Shown here piece after piece: positions 19,121 to 29,112 of a DNA stretch of 52,151 nucleotides. The notes below the pieces were generated by a model that was given only the letters and a program-made list of their open reading frames with translations, was not told the origin of the DNA and made no database searches. Within the stretch, counting starts at the first letter, position 1. Every line of letters starts with the position of its first letter. The translations under genes were made by a program, and so were the position numbers. The DNA is from Vibrionaceae bacterium (GTDB lineage: Bacteria; Pseudomonadota; Gammaproteobacteria; Enterobacterales; Vibrionaceae), in NCBI GenBank assembly GCA_018222805.1, contig JAAEZQ010000023.1, forward strand, positions 1 to 52,151, given 5' to 3'.

Positions 19121-19924
19121 TTAAGCGACTAACGTTTGCTGCTTGATGAACTCAATTGAGTACTGATTAAAATCTTCCGGGCGCTCCACATTGCAAACAT
19201 GGCCGCAATTGGGGATCTCACGCAGCACACTCAATTTATGTGCTGCTACCATCTCTTTAACCGGCTGAATAAACATGTAATCTCTGTCGCCCATCAAGTA
19301 GAGCGTTGGAATAGCTAATTCTCTGTCTTTAAAATACTTCATTAACGGGTTCACATCCGCCGCCAAAATAAACCAACGCTTAAACTCTTTTTGGCAGAGC
19401 TTTTTAGCTTCCCTAATAAACAGGTGGCGAGACTCTCGCTGGTTACGCTGTGGCATGACAATATACGCAAACAACTTGTACAGCCACATATAAGGCAAGA
19501 TATGTTTGCCAAAGTTACCCAATTTGACGAGTATTTGTGAGCGTGTATTGAGACGAGTAACCGCACCACCTAACACCATTGAATCCACTCGCTCAGATGC
19601 CAACTCCGCGAGGTTTCTAACGATGATAGTTCCTAGCGACATCCCGACAAAATGCGCAGACTGGATTTTTAAGTGGTCCAGGACTTTTAAGATATCTTGA
19701 GTAACTTCCGTAAAGGTATAGCGACTGGTCATCAGTTCTTTCAATAACTGATTTGACTTCCCATGCCCTCGAAGATCAATCAACAACAAATTAAAGTGCT
19801 GTTTATAGGCTTTAATTTGCTTAAACCAAATCGAAGAACTGCCACCAGCACCGTGCACGAAAACAACCCACTCATTATTGGTGGGGTGCAAGTAAGTTTT
19901 ATGAAAAAGTAGTGGCTGAGTCAT
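19121..19924 (-). CDS. Alpha/beta-hydrolase fold protein
   Basis: 267-residue hydrolase. The oxyanion region VFVHGAGGSSSIW is at about residues 21-33, the DLRGHGKS loop follows, the nucleophile Ser is in GMSLG (about 95-99), the acid is in MGDRDYMF and the catalytic His in CGHVCNVERPE. There is no signal peptide, so it is cytoplasmic or loosely membrane-associated; a helical cap lies between about 140 and 195. The substrate cannot be told from sequence. It converges on the DUF2007 gene and seems to be a single-gene unit. Confidence 0.88.
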   Translation of the reverse strand: MTQPLLFHKTYLHPTNNEWVVFVHGAGGSSSIWFKQIKAYKQHFNLLLIDLRGHGKSNQLLKELMTSRYTFTEVTQDILKVLDHLKIQSAHFVGMSLGTIIVRNLAELASERVDSMVLGGAVTRLNTRSQILVKLGNFGKHILPYMWLYKLFAYIVMPQRNQRESRHLFIREAKKLCQKEFKRWFILAADVNPLMKYFKDRELAIPTLYLMGDRDYMFIQPVKEMVAAHKLSVLREIPNCGHVCNVERPEDFNQYSIEFIKQQTLVA

Positions 19925-19927
19925 ATA

Positions 19928-19950
19928 CCAATAATAATAGTATTGTTATT
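19928..19950. promoter_or_regulatory. AT-rich inverted repeat at the hydrolase gene start
   Basis: TAATAATA and TGTTATTA form an imperfect inverted repeat just outside the hydrolase start codon. It may be an operator or part of the leader; weak evidence. Confidence 0.25.
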
Positions 19951-19997
19951 AAAATAGAGGGAGCAATCCTATCACAATAGGGTTACACGCGATAATA

Positions 19998-20020
19998 AAG
20001 GCACCGTGTTAGGTGCCTTT
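19998..20020. terminator. glgA terminator
   Basis: AAAGGCACC and GGTGCCTTT form a 9-bp stem around GTGTTA. In the minus direction it is followed by T-rich sequence and ends the glgC-glgA transcript. Confidence 0.85.
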
Positions 20021-20050
20021 TGTTACAATTTTAGGTTAGCTTAAATAACA

Positions 20051-21523
20051 TCAATGCGGAATAGCAAGCGTTAATGCTGAATGGTAAAGCTGCAAATATT
20101 CTTCCGCAGCTTTGCGCCAGCAAAAATCTTGTTGCATTGCGTGCAGTTGAACCCGTTTCACTTCCGCATTGTCTTGTGCATACAATAACAACGCCCTGAG
20201 CATGGTTAACAGCAAGGCTTGAGGTGTCGGATCATAAAATACGAAGCCCGTCGCGTCGGACGGATCAACATCATAATCATTGACACTGTCTTTTAGACCA
20301 CCAACGCCTCGCACAATAGGCAAAGTACCATAAGCCATGCTGTAAATCTGATTGAGTCCACACGGCTCAAATTCAGACGGCATCAAAAAGAAGTCAGACC
20401 CAGCCTCAACCAAATGAGCAAGCTCATTGTCATACGCTTCAACAAAAACAAATTTATCTGGAAACTGTTCGGCAACTTCTGCTAAATGTGTAGCAAGAAC
20501 AGGATCACCAGTTCCGACCACAACCAGTTGAACATCGTGCTTTAGAAAGTCCGTCAACGCTGGCAGCAAATAATGCAGTCCTTTCTGCATTGTCAGGCGA
20601 CAAACCATACCAAACATAGCACAGTCCTTCTCGGCCAAGTTAAGACGTTGCTGCAGTGCTTTTTTACAAGCACTTTTGCCTTCAATCATACTTTGTTGAT
20701 TAGGTTCAAATTTCTGTGGCAAATAAGCATCTGTCTTAGGGTTCCAGGCACTGTAATCACAACCATTGAGAATACCGACTAAGTCGTTCGCTCGTTGTTG
20801 GAACTCCCATGCCATTCCATGACTACCAAGCTCTGTCTGCAACTCTTCCGCATAGGTAGGGCTCACTGCGTTGATTTTATCAGCGTTTAATACACCCGCT
20901 TTAAGCATCGCGATGTGCGTTGAACTAACCGCTGCATCGGGTACATTTCGGCTGTGGAACTCGGGCAGACATTGCACCTCATCATAGCTAAATACCCCTT
21001 TGAACACCGCATTATGAATCGAGATCACGCTGCGGATATTTGCATAAAATGGGTCTGAGCCGTATCGATGCTTCAACAAAAATGGCACGAGGCCAGTGTG
21101 CCAGTCATTGGCATGTACGATGTCAGGTCTGAAGTCCAGCTTAGGTAACATGTCTAAGCAAGCAGCGCTGAAAAAGGCGAAGCGTTCACCATTATCTGAG
21201 TAGGCTTCGTTATTCTCAGCGTACATGGATGGGCGGTTAAAATACGGCTGGCAATCTATCAGGTAAACAGGAGTATCACCAAGATACAGCCTCAGTACTC
21301 GATATTCAGTATGCGGCCACGAGGTTAGCTGCGTCTCTAACAACACCTCGGCTTCAGAAAGTCTTTCAATACCATTGTATGCAGGAATGGTAATACGTAC
21401 ATCTTGCTGAAGACAGTGAAGCGCTTCCGGCAGTGCCTTGGCTACATCAGCCAAGCCACCACTTTTTATCAACCCTTCGACTTCAGACGCTACAAACAGA
21501 ATGGATAAATTGTTAGTAGCCAA
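20051..21523 (-). CDS. glgA: Glycogen synthase GlgA
   Basis: 490-residue bacterial glycogen synthase (GT5) that adds glucose from ADP-glucose to glycogen. ADP-glucose binding KSGGLADVAKALPEAL is at about residues 17-32, and the acceptor/catalytic segment EPCGLNQIYSMAYGTLP with GGLKDSV is in the C-terminal half. I place the start at TTG 21523 because AAAGGAG lies 6 bases upstream and LATNNLSILFVASEVEG matches the family N terminus; upstream codons would run into glgC. It overlaps the end of glgC by 11 bases, so the pair is one operon. Confidence 0.95.
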   Translation of the reverse strand: MATNNLSILFVASEVEGLIKSGGLADVAKALPEALHCLQQDVRITIPAYNGIERLSEAEVLLETQLTSWPHTEYRVLRLYLGDTPVYLIDCQPYFNRPSMYAENNEAYSDNGERFAFFSAACLDMLPKLDFRPDIVHANDWHTGLVPFLLKHRYGSDPFYANIRSVISIHNAVFKGVFSYDEVQCLPEFHSRNVPDAAVSSTHIAMLKAGVLNADKINAVSPTYAEELQTELGSHGMAWEFQQRANDLVGILNGCDYSAWNPKTDAYLPQKFEPNQQSMIEGKSACKKALQQRLNLAEKDCAMFGMVCRLTMQKGLHYLLPALTDFLKHDVQLVVVGTGDPVLATHLAEVAEQFPDKFVFVEAYDNELAHLVEAGSDFFLMPSEFEPCGLNQIYSMAYGTLPIVRGVGGLKDSVNDYDVDPSDATGFVFYDPTPQALLLTMLRALLLYAQDNAEVKRVQLHAMQQDFCWRKAAEEYLQLYHSALTLAIPH

Positions 21524-22730
21524 CTCGTGCTCCTTTAGGAATAACCACAATACCGTCATCCGACACATGGAAGAACTTCTTATCTTCTTGAAGGTTCACC
21601 CCAATCTGTGTGCCAGGTGCAATATCGGCGTTCTTGTCCACTATGACTCGACGTAAAACACAGCCTTCACCGATTTTGACGTCACCAAGGAGTATACATT
21701 CGCTGATATCACATGCAGATGCAATATTACTTCTGAAACCAAGTACAGATTTTTCGATCCGAGAGCCTCGAATATAACTGCCGTTGCACACAAGACTATC
21801 GATAATTTGGACACGACCATTGTCTGAGTCTGTGAACGTAGCAGGTGGTAAAGGCGGGTAATAGGTATGCAGCGGCCATTTACGGTTATATAGAGAGAAC
21901 GGCGCATCTTTTTCTAGCAAGTCCATATGAGCTTCCCAGTAAGCATCAATGGTACCGACATCTCGCCAATATACTTGCTCTTTCTCGCCATTGATTCTGT
22001 TGGTGCTGAAGTCATACACAAACACATCCCCACGAGGGAACATTTTAGGGATAATGTCCTTACCAAAGTCATGGGAAGATGCTTCGTTACTGGCATCTTC
22101 GATCAACTCAGCAAACAGTTCTTTCGCTTCAAAGACATAGTTCCCCATTGAAACAAGCGCATAATCAGGATCTCCAGGAATTGACTTTGGATTTTCTGGC
22201 TTTTCTTCAAAGCCAATCATGCGACCTTCACTGTCAACTTCGATAACACCGAACTGAGAGGCTTCTTTTAGCGGCATGCGTAAAGCCGATACCGTTAGAG
22301 AAGCTTGCTTGTTGGTATGGAAATTAAGCATCTGCTTAATATCCATTTTGTAGATATGGTCAGAACCAAAAATACAAACTTGGTCTGGTTCTTCCATTTC
22401 CATAAAACGAAGGTTCTGATAGATAGCATCTGCCGTGCCCTCATACCAACGCTTACCAGTACGCATCTGAGCTGGAATCGGGTCGATAAAACGATCAGTG
22501 ATCCCGTTGATATTCCATCCTTTTTTTAAATGATAAAACAGGGATTGCGATTTAAATTGGGTCAGCACGTAAATACGCATTAAATCCGCATTTACAAAGT
22601 TGTTCAGTGCAAAGTCAATCAGACGATAACTACCACCAAATGGTACTGCAGGTTTAGTGCGAGATTCAGTTAAAGGTCTCAAACGAGAACCCTCACCGCC
22701 AGCAAGAATCATTCCCAATACACCAGCCAT
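21513..22730 (-). CDS. glgC: Glucose-1-phosphate adenylyltransferase GlgC
   Basis: 405-residue ADP-glucose pyrophosphorylase, the committed step of glycogen synthesis (glucose-1-phosphate + ATP to ADP-glucose + PPi). The nucleotidyltransferase motif LAGGEGSRLRPLT is at residues 9-21; KRWYEGTADAIYQNL, SGDHIYKMD-type and FEEKPENP segments follow, with a left-handed beta-helix C terminus (IRGSRIEKSVLGF, ECILLGDVKIGEGC). GGAGAACAACA precedes the ATG. Vibrios often carry a second glgC elsewhere. Cotranscribed with glgA. Confidence 0.96.
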   Translation of the reverse strand: MAGVLGMILAGGEGSRLRPLTESRTKPAVPFGGSYRLIDFALNNFVNADLMRIYVLTQFKSQSLFYHLKKGWNINGITDRFIDPIPAQMRTGKRWYEGTADAIYQNLRFMEMEEPDQVCIFGSDHIYKMDIKQMLNFHTNKQASLTVSALRMPLKEASQFGVIEVDSEGRMIGFEEKPENPKSIPGDPDYALVSMGNYVFEAKELFAELIEDASNEASSHDFGKDIIPKMFPRGDVFVYDFSTNRINGEKEQVYWRDVGTIDAYWEAHMDLLEKDAPFSLYNRKWPLHTYYPPLPPATFTDSDNGRVQIIDSLVCNGSYIRGSRIEKSVLGFRSNIASACDISECILLGDVKIGEGCVLRRVIVDKNADIAPGTQIGVNLQEDKKFFHVSDDGIVVIPKGARVGY

Positions 22731-23566
22731 TGTTGTTCTCCATATCTTTATAGCTTGGAATGGATGCTCACTTAATTGAATTTATAGTGGGGAATCAAGT
22801 GAACACATTGTCGCCACATCCAGTGCTTCTCTGAGCACATATCATGCGGATTAAAAGAGCTTTGGCATTTCTTTGCCAACTTACAGGGGGTGTTAACTTT
22901 TCGTGGATAGTGTTCTATTTTAACCTGAGTCTGAATCCAAAAATCTGTTGTAAACGCGAAAAAGAGAGTTTAAAGGCCTCTATTCCATTTTCTTTCAACA
23001 GAGAGTCAACTTTTTCAGTTTGGGTACCTAGCCCACTTCCATTGAGCTATCGATATTTGGCAACTCTAAATCATGATTTGCTTCTCAATTAAAAATGACA
23101 AATCAACGAGTTTGTTTATAGTAATGCCTAATATCTCGATACCAATATCATCACGAAACAACACACCCTAAAATATTCTTATCTGTCGATACCAATTTAA
23201 GTGCATTTGGTTGCATTTTATTTTGTAATAAAATATCTAATTTGAACCTTAATTACAATTTAAAATACGTCATTCTGTGTATGAGGCAGCTGTAACTTAC
23301 TCGATACGATATTCAGATCACGTTAGAGAATGTAATGGGTTACACTCTGAAAACAAACTACGAGCTAAAACATTGCATAGTTAGTCACGTAAATATGCAT
23401 TCTGTATTCTCTCCGTACAGAACACTTGTAAATATCAGACGATGCCGAGCTTCACGCTACAGCATACATGTGAACATAAAATGAATTGGATGGTCTTGGT
23501 CTGAAGTTTTTAAAAAAGATTGAGAACAAAAGAAGTGAAGATGATATGTCGTCGACATCAGAGATA

Positions 23567-23728
23567 ATACCAGTGGCAGTAATTTAACTATCATAAAATT
23601 GCGCAGAAAAAACCGCTTAGAGTAAGGAAGAATTTGCGGTAACTAGTGGTTCTATTTACAAAAACTCCAACGCAGCTATCAGCGATTTTAACCAGCAAGA
23701 ATGGTGAGATAATTACTGAAATTGGTAT
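23567..23728. repeat. MITE-like element with terminal inverted repeats
   Basis: The left end ATACCAGTGGCAGTAATT (23567-23584) and the reverse complement of the right end, ATACCAATTTCAGTAATT (23711-23728), agree at 14 of 18 bases. The 162-base interior has no open frame. Repeats beginning ATACCAnnnnCAGTAATT and carrying an inner CAACGCAGCTATCAGCG segment look familiar from Vibrio intergenic regions. There is no obvious long target-site duplication; AT at each edge is possible. Confidence 0.6.
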
Positions 23729-23743
23729 AAAATATTACAAAAA

Positions 23744-23767
23744 TAAGGCAGCGAAATCGCTGCCTTA
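23744..23767. terminator. topA terminator
   Basis: TAAGGCAGCG and CGCTGCCTTA form a 10-bp stem around AAAT; the minus-strand continuation is T-rich (TTTTGTAATATT). Confidence 0.85.
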
Positions 23768-23784
23768 ATATTTACTAAGTGTCT

Positions 23785-26412
23785 TTAAGCTTTGGCTTTT
23801 TTACGCTTGTCGGTAACTTCCCATTTACCATCGACATAAAGCGCAGTCCAACCACTTGGCTTGCCATTCTCTTCAGAGCGAACATAGTTCTCTTTCGTTT
23901 TACGGCTAAAACGAACGACTGCCGGACGACCATCAGGGTCTTCCTGTGGTGCTGTCGCGAGATATTTGAACTTCTCTGGTAAGCGTTCTTCGTAACGTGC
24001 AAGTTCAGAAACAAGCGGCGCTCGCGTTTCGCGTGATTTAGGGAAGTTGCTGGCTGCCATAAACAGACCTGACGCGCCATCACGCAGTACAAAGTAAGCA
24101 TCCGAGTTTTCACATGGTAGTTCTGGGAAATGTACCGGATCTTCTTTCGGCGGCGCGACTTCACCGTTCTTTAGAATCTTACGGGTGTTTTTACATGTCT
24201 CGCTTGTGCAATCCATGTATTTACCGAAGCGACCATTCTTGAGCACCATGTCAGAACCACACTTGTCACACTCAACGACTGGTCCATCATAGCCTTTAAC
24301 TTTAAACTCCCCGTATTCAACGATATAACCTTCACAGTTTGGGTTGTTACCACAAACGTGCATCTTGCGTTTATCGTCGATTAGGTACGCGTCCATCGCT
24401 GTTTCACAGATTGGACAACGTTTCTTGGCACGAAGCGCTGCGGTTTCTACGTCTTCTTCTAAGACGTTGATGATGCCTTCTTCATCGCCTAAGTTGATGG
24501 TGGTTTTGCAACGCTCTTTAGGTGGCAGTGCATAACCAGAACAACCTAGGAATACGCCGGTGGATGCTGTACGAATACCCATTGGACGGCCACATGTAGG
24601 ACATTCGATGTCTGTCATCACAATGTGGTTAAGCTTCATACCACCTTCAGACTCATCAAGGTCGGCTTTTTCAAGGTCACCGGTAAAGTCGGTAAAGAAG
24701 TTATCCAGTACTGATTTCCAGTTGACTTCGCCTTCTGCGATTTGGTCCAGCTTTTGTTCCATACGCGCGGTAAAGTCGTAGTTCATCAAGTCATTAAAGC
24801 TATCGTCCAGACGGTCTGTAACGATCTCACCCATTTTCTCTGCGTAGAATCGACGCTGGTCGACTTTCACGTAGCCACGATCCTGAATCGTCGAGATGAT
24901 AGACGCGTAAGTCGATGGACGGCCAATACCACGCTTTTCAAGTTCTTTAACCAGTGCTGCTTCTGTAAAGCGTGCTGGTGGCTTGGTAAAGTGCTGTTTC
25001 GGGTCCAGTGACTCTAGGTTCAGCTTATCGCCAAGCTGCACCGCAGGAAGGATTGTGTCCTCGTTTTTGCCCATTGGACGTTGTACGCGAGTCCAGCCGT
25101 CAAACTTAAGGATGCGACCTTTCGCTTTTAATGTGTATTCTTCGGCTTTTACACTGATAGTTGTGGAATCGTATTCTGCTGGCGTCATTTGACACGCAAC
25201 GAACTGGTTCCAAATTAATGCGTAAAGCTTGTGAGCGTCTGCGTCTACACCTTGCAGGTCTTCCGCTTTCACATCAACGCTCGAAGGTCGAATCGCTTCG
25301 TGCGCTTCTTGAGCCCCTTCTTTACTGCCGTATTTTAGCGGCGCAGCTGGAAGGTACTTATCACCAAACTCAGAGCCAATAAAGTCACGGACCGAATCGA
25401 CAGCTTCTGCACTCAAGTTGGTTGAGTCAGTACGCATATAGGTGATGTAACCCGCTTCATATAAGCGTTGAGCTAGCATCATGGTCTTCTTAACGCCATA
25501 GCCCAGACGGGTACTTGCCGCTTGCTGCAGAGTCGAAGTGATGTAAGGCGCTGACGGCTTACTTTTCGTCGGGCGGTCTTCACGCTTACACACTTCGTAA
25601 CTGGCTTTCTCCAGCACAGACATGGCAGCTTTTGTTTCTGTCTCATTAACAGGCTTAAAGGCAACGCCGTCTTTCTGAGCAACAAGCAGTTTAAAATCCG
25701 ATTTATCTTTGGTCTTGGTATTCGCGTGGATGTCCCAAAATTCTTCCGGTACAAACGCATTGATTTCGCGCTCGCGCTCTACCAATAACTTCACTGCAAC
25801 TGACTGAACACGACCAGCAGACAACCCACGTGCGACTTTCTTCCATAGTAACGGAGACACCATGAAACCAACCACACGGTCCATAAATCGACGCGCTTGC
25901 TGCGCGTTTACGCCATCCATATTTAGCTCTCCAGGAGTCTGGAAAGCTTGCTGAATAGCATTTTTTGTAATTTCGTTAAAAACGACTCGCTTATATCGCT
26001 CTTCATCGCCACCGATGATCTCACGAAGGTGCCATGCGATTGCTTCCCCCTCGCGGTCCAAATCGGTTGCGAGATAGACGTAATCAGCATCTTTGGCTAA
26101 TTTTTGTAATTCGCTGACCACTTTTTCTTTACCAGGAAGAATTTGGTAATTCGCTTCCCAGTCGTGATATGGGTTAATTCCCATTTTTTTGATCAGCGCT
26201 TTGCGATCTTTCTCTTTCTTGACTCGTGCTTTCTCTTCAGCACTCATCCCTTTAGTTGAAATGGCAGCCGCTTTCTCACCTGTGCTTTGGCCGGCCGTAG
26301 GCAGATCACGCACATGACCAACACTAGACTTAACAACAAAGTCTTTACCAAGGTACTTATTTATTGTCTTGGCCTTGGCTGGTGACTCCACTATAACGAG
26401 TGATTTACCCAT
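23785..26412 (-). CDS. topA: DNA topoisomerase I
   Basis: 875-residue type IA topoisomerase that relaxes negative supercoils. The TOPRIM domain has [18 protein letters not shown] at residues 5-22 and [13 protein letters not shown] at 117-129. The catalytic Tyr325 is in [10 protein letters not shown]. The C-terminal third carries zinc ribbon modules ([39 protein letters not shown] split here) and a basic, lysine-rich end. Length matches Vibrio TopA. It is divergent from yciN, which is also near topA in E. coli. Its leader contains a nested inverted repeat at 26439-26474. Confidence 0.97.
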   Translation of the reverse strand: MGKSLVIVESPAKAKTINKYLGKDFVVKSSVGHVRDLPTAGQSTGEKAAAISTKGMSAEEKARVKKEKDRKALIKKMGINPYHDWEANYQILPGKEKVVSELQKLAKDADYVYLATDLDREGEAIAWHLREIIGGDEERYKRVVFNEITKNAIQQAFQTPGELNMDGVNAQQARRFMDRVVGFMVSPLLWKKVARGLSAGRVQSVAVKLLVEREREINAFVPEEFWDIHANTKTKDKSDFKLLVAQKDGVAFKPVNETETKAAMSVLEKASYEVCKREDRPTKSKPSAPYITSTLQQAASTRLGYGVKKTMMLAQRLYEAGYITYMRTDSTNLSAEAVDSVRDFIGSEFGDKYLPAAPLKYGSKEGAQEAHEAIRPSSVDVKAEDLQGVDADAHKLYALIWNQFVACQMTPAEYDSTTISVKAEEYTLKAKGRILKFDGWTRVQRPMGKNEDTILPAVQLGDKLNLESLDPKQHFTKPPARFTEAALVKELEKRGIGRPSTYASIISTIQDRGYVKVDQRRFYAEKMGEIVTDRLDDSFNDLMNYDFTARMEQKLDQIAEGEVNWKSVLDNFFTDFTGDLEKADLDESEGGMKLNHIVMTDIECPTCGRPMGIRTASTGVFLGCSGYALPPKERCKTTINLGDEEGIINVLEEDVETAALRAKKRCPICETAMDAYLIDDKRKMHVCGNNPNCEGYIVEYGEFKVKGYDGPVVECDKCGSDMVLKNGRFGKYMDCTSETCKNTRKILKNGEVAPPKEDPVHFPELPCENSDAYFVLRDGASGLFMAASNFPKSRETRAPLVSELARYEERLPEKFKYLATAPQEDPDGRPAVVRFSRKTKENYVRSEENGKPSGWTALYVDGKWEVTDKRKKAKA

Positions 26413-26438
26413 AACTGACTCTAACGTCCTTCATAATA

Positions 26439-26474
26439 ATGCGGGTAAACTCTTGACTTGGAAGTCACCCGCAT
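26439..26474 (-). promoter_or_regulatory. Nested hairpin in the topA leader
   Basis: ATGCGGGT (26439-26446) pairs with ACCCGCAT (26467-26474); inside it GACTT (26455-26459) pairs with AAGTC (26462-26466). The structure lies 27-62 bases before the topA start codon and has no U tract, so it is not a terminator. It could act as an mRNA structure or as a cruciform-forming site sensitive to supercoiling. Confidence 0.5.
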
Positions 26475-26770
26475 AATGTTCTATTTCATTGCTTCTTTTT
26501 TTACTATTGTGCGAGATGAAAATAAGATCAACTGCTTTTTTGCAATTCAGATCTGATCGGTTGACAATTCATCGTCTTTATACTTAAAACAGACAGGGCT
26601 CTAAAAGGTCTGGTCGGCATATCTAAGCAGGCAAACTTTGCTACTGCTAATCGAATTGAGGAAATTTTGTTACCCATCACAAAATAATCTTCCTTAAGTG
26701 CACACCACCTTAGACTGCTACGACAAAACTCCAGCAATAAGCGAGTAATCTTTAATTGCATTCCATTAGG

Positions 26771-26776
26771 TATAAT
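26771..26776 (+). promoter_or_regulatory. Possible -10 box for yciN
   Basis: A perfect TATAAT lies 61 bases before the yciN start codon. No good -35 hexamer is present at the right distance, so this is a weak prediction. Confidence 0.35.
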
Positions 26777-26836
26777 CCCCTGTTAAATATAGGTATACTT
26801 CTTGACTCTAAAGTTGTTATGAATGACGGGAACGTT

Positions 26837-27085
26837 ATGTCTGATAGAAAATTTATTGAAGAATTTGACCTTCTTTTAATCGCGAACCAAATCATCCAAG
26901 AGCACGATGATTACATTGAGGGTATGCGCGCAACTAGCGTCGAAGAAAAAGACGACGTTTTAGTCTTTAAAGGTGAGTACTTTCTAGATGAGAAAGGGTT
27001 ACCAACGGCGAACACTACGGCTGTTTTCAATATGTTTAAATATCTGGCGCACCATCTTTCAAAAGAGTTCACGCTAAAAAAGTAG
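26837..27085 (+). CDS. yciN: YciN family protein (DUF2498)
   Basis: 82-residue small cytoplasmic protein. LLLIANQIIQEHDDYIEGM and GEYFLDEKGLPTANTTAVFN match E. coli YciN closely. I chose the ATG at 26837 (MSDRKFIEEF), behind GGGAACG, since the longer frame from 26756 gives an N terminus absent from the family. In E. coli the gene is also adjacent to topA. Its function is not known. A strong terminator follows. Confidence 0.9.
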   Translation: MSDRKFIEEFDLLLIANQIIQEHDDYIEGMRATSVEEKDDVLVFKGEYFLDEKGLPTANTTAVFNMFKYLAHHLSKEFTLKK

Positions 27086-27108
27086 TCAAAAATGACCGTA
27101 AAAAAGAA

Positions 27109-27140
27109 AAACCAGAGCGAAAATTGGCTCTGGTTTTTTT
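27109..27140. terminator. yciN terminator
   Basis: AACCAGAGC and GCTCTGGTT form a 9-bp stem, followed by T residues; the A-rich left side also lets it act on the converging aroA. Confidence 0.88.
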
Positions 27141-27154
27141 GTCTGTATTGAGAC

Positions 27155-28435
27155 CTAACAACTCAGTGACTTGAGCTTGTCGAAGTAGTCAGGGAATGTC
27201 TTAGATGTACACTTCGGATCGTTAATTGTCACAGGTGTATCGCTCAACGCAACCAATGAAAAGCACATCGCCATACGGTGATCATCATAGGTGTCAATCG
27301 CTGCATGTTTTAACTGAGGAACAGGCTTAACGATGATGTAATCCTCGCCCTCTTCCACCTCTGCACCTACCTTACGAAGTTCAGTAGCCATTGCTGATAA
27401 ACGGTCGGTTTCTTTTACGCGCCAGTTATATACATTACGAATGGCTGTCGTCCCTTCCGCAAACAGAGCCGTCGTTGCAATCGTCATCGCCGCATCAGGG
27501 ATGTGGTTGTAATCCATATCAATCCCCTTCAGCTGACCTGCGCGAGCAATCACATAATCATCACCCCACTCAATTTTTGCACCCATTTTTTCTAGTGCAT
27601 CTGCAAATTGAATGTCACCCTGAATACTGTTCTTGCCAATACCAGTAACTTTAACTTCGCCACCTTTAATCGCAGCAGCAGCCAGAAAGTAAGACGCTGA
27701 AGAGGCGTCCCCTTCCACCAGGAAATCACCAGGTGCAATGTAATGTTGTCCGGCAGGAATAACAAATTCTTGGTAATCGTTGTTAATCACATTAACACCA
27801 AACTGCTTCATAATATGCAGCGTGATATCAATGTACGGCTTGGACACCAAATCGCCTTCGATATTGATACGCACTTCGCCTTCAGCTAGTGGCGCTGACA
27901 TAAGGAAAGCGGTTAAAAACTGACTCGAAATGGAACCATCAATGGATACGGTACCCGAGTTCAAACCTGTGCCCACAATTTTCAATGGCGGGTAGTTTTC
28001 ATTTTCGAGGTATTCGATATCTGCACCAGCGTCTTGTAATGCGGTAACAAGATGACCAATTGGACGCTCTTTCATACGAGGCTCACCAGTCAAGACATAT
28101 TCACCTTTGCCAAGACAAAGTGCAGCCGCTAGTGGGCGCATTGCGGTACCCGCATTACCTAAAAACAGCTCTACAGGCTCAGACACAGAAAATGGTTGAC
28201 CAAGCCCCTCAACAACACACTCAGTTTTGTCTTCAGACAACTTATATTGAACACCGAGCGTGGTAAGCGCGTTGAGCATGTGACGGATGTCGTCGCTATC
28301 AAGAAGGTTGGTTAGGCGAGTCGTACCTTTCGCTAAAGCTGCCAGCAAAAGTGCTCGGTTTGAGACACTTTTTGACCCTGGAAGGTTGACTTCCCCTTGG
28401 ATTTTATTGATTGGTTGTAACGTTAGGCTTTCCAT
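27155..28435 (-). CDS. aroA: 3-phosphoshikimate 1-carboxyvinyltransferase (EPSP synthase)
   Basis: 426-residue shikimate-pathway enzyme that joins PEP and shikimate-3-phosphate to give EPSP. The substrate-binding [18 protein letters not shown] is at about residues 19-36, [16 protein letters not shown] at about 91-106 and [13 protein letters not shown] follows; [19 protein letters not shown] is in the second domain. The GNAGTAMRP loop indicates the glyphosate-sensitive class I form. It converges on yciN and is separated by the shared terminator. Confidence 0.97.
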   Translation of the reverse strand: MESLTLQPINKIQGEVNLPGSKSVSNRALLLAALAKGTTRLTNLLDSDDIRHMLNALTTLGVQYKLSEDKTECVVEGLGQPFSVSEPVELFLGNAGTAMRPLAAALCLGKGEYVLTGEPRMKERPIGHLVTALQDAGADIEYLENENYPPLKIVGTGLNSGTVSIDGSISSQFLTAFLMSAPLAEGEVRINIEGDLVSKPYIDITLHIMKQFGVNVINNDYQEFVIPAGQHYIAPGDFLVEGDASSASYFLAAAAIKGGEVKVTGIGKNSIQGDIQFADALEKMGAKIEWGDDYVIARAGQLKGIDMDYNHIPDAAMTIATTALFAEGTTAIRNVYNWRVKETDRLSAMATELRKVGAEVEEGEDYIIVKPVPQLKHAAIDTYDDHRMAMCFSLVALSDTPVTINDPKCTSKTFPDYFDKLKSLSC

Positions 28436-28596
28436 TAAAAGTTGATAATCCTTTGTGCTCTCAGTTCTCTATTTGTTAAGAGCTAAACAATTCTTCGTGG
28501 ATTCAGACTAACGAAAAAACCAATACAAAACCAGCGTAAATCTAAGCTAATTTGTGAATAATTAATCAGCAGACCAATTTGCCTGAAAACACGACT

Positions 28597-29076
28597 TTAA
28601 TAGGCCATGTCTACTCGCACACTATCGTCAAAATATAAGAGACGAACCTCGTCACCACGACTAAATAACATTTTCTTATCAACGTCTTGAATGACATTGA
28701 TAAGTTTGTCGTCATCAACCTTTATCAACAGTTCAACCAACTGGGATTCGACAGTGTATTGATCACTACTTTGATTTTGCGCAACAGCTACGCCGGTAAG
28801 AGCACCAAGGGCGGTGGCCACTTCTTTACCAGTTCCTCCACCAAACTGGTTTCCGGCCAATCCACCAATCGTTGCGCCAAGCAACGTTTTCCAACCATTA
28901 CTTTTCGATTTAACAACCTCTTGCTGCGTGATATAACGGACAGAATCAACTTTTCCATAAACAACTTCATTGACAGGCTTAGCTACATTTCTTTCGTAAG
29001 CTGCATTGGCGAAAAACGGTAAAAGCAGTATGATCCAACACCACACTGTCGCTCGGTTTCGTGTTCGCGTCATCAT
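28597..29076 (-). CDS. Glycine-zipper (Rick_17kDa-like) envelope protein
   Basis: 159-residue exported protein. An N-terminal signal peptide (hydrophobic WCWIILLLPFF, cleavage likely after ANA) has no lipobox Cys, so it is not a classical lipoprotein. Residues about 62-96 form a glycine zipper (LLGATIGGLAGNQFGGGTGKE, GALTGVAVA parts), as in SlyB/17-kDa antigen proteins that associate with the outer membrane. A beta-rich C-terminal half follows. AGGAG lies before the ATG. The gene is divergent from aat. Specific function unknown. Confidence 0.8.
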   Translation of the reverse strand: MMTRTRNRATVWCWIILLLPFFANAAYERNVAKPVNEVVYGKVDSVRYITQQEVVKSKSNGWKTLLGATIGGLAGNQFGGGTGKEVATALGALTGVAVAQNQSSDQYTVESQLVELLIKVDDDKLINVIQDVDKKMLFSRGDEVRLLYFDDSVRVDMAY

Positions 29077-29112
29077 AAACTCCTCTGGTTCAAATGTTGG
29101 TAATGGATTTTT

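Larger units (their letters stand above)
22731..23784. other. 1,054-base gene-free spacer upstream of glgC
   Basis: No convincing gene lies here. The 82-codon frame at 22844-23092 has no ribosome site and low-complexity content. The region holds a MITE-like repeat (23567-23728), the motif TCGATACCAAT twice exactly 50 bases apart (23136-23146 and 23186-23196), and three operator-like inverted repeats: TGTAA-TGGG-TTACA (23331-23344), TTCTGTA/TACAGAA (23400-23422) and ATGTCG-T-CGACAT (23546-23558). The glgCA promoter must be in this spacer, but I cannot place it. Confidence 0.6.

Noticed and set aside
22844..23092. 82-codon plus-strand frame in the glgC upstream spacer
   Set aside because: No ribosome site, no recognisable motif, low-complexity tail; it lies in an AT-rich non-coding region.
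26528..26761. 77-codon minus-strand frame between topA and yciN
   Set aside because: Overlaps the yciN promoter region, no good start signal and no family resemblance.
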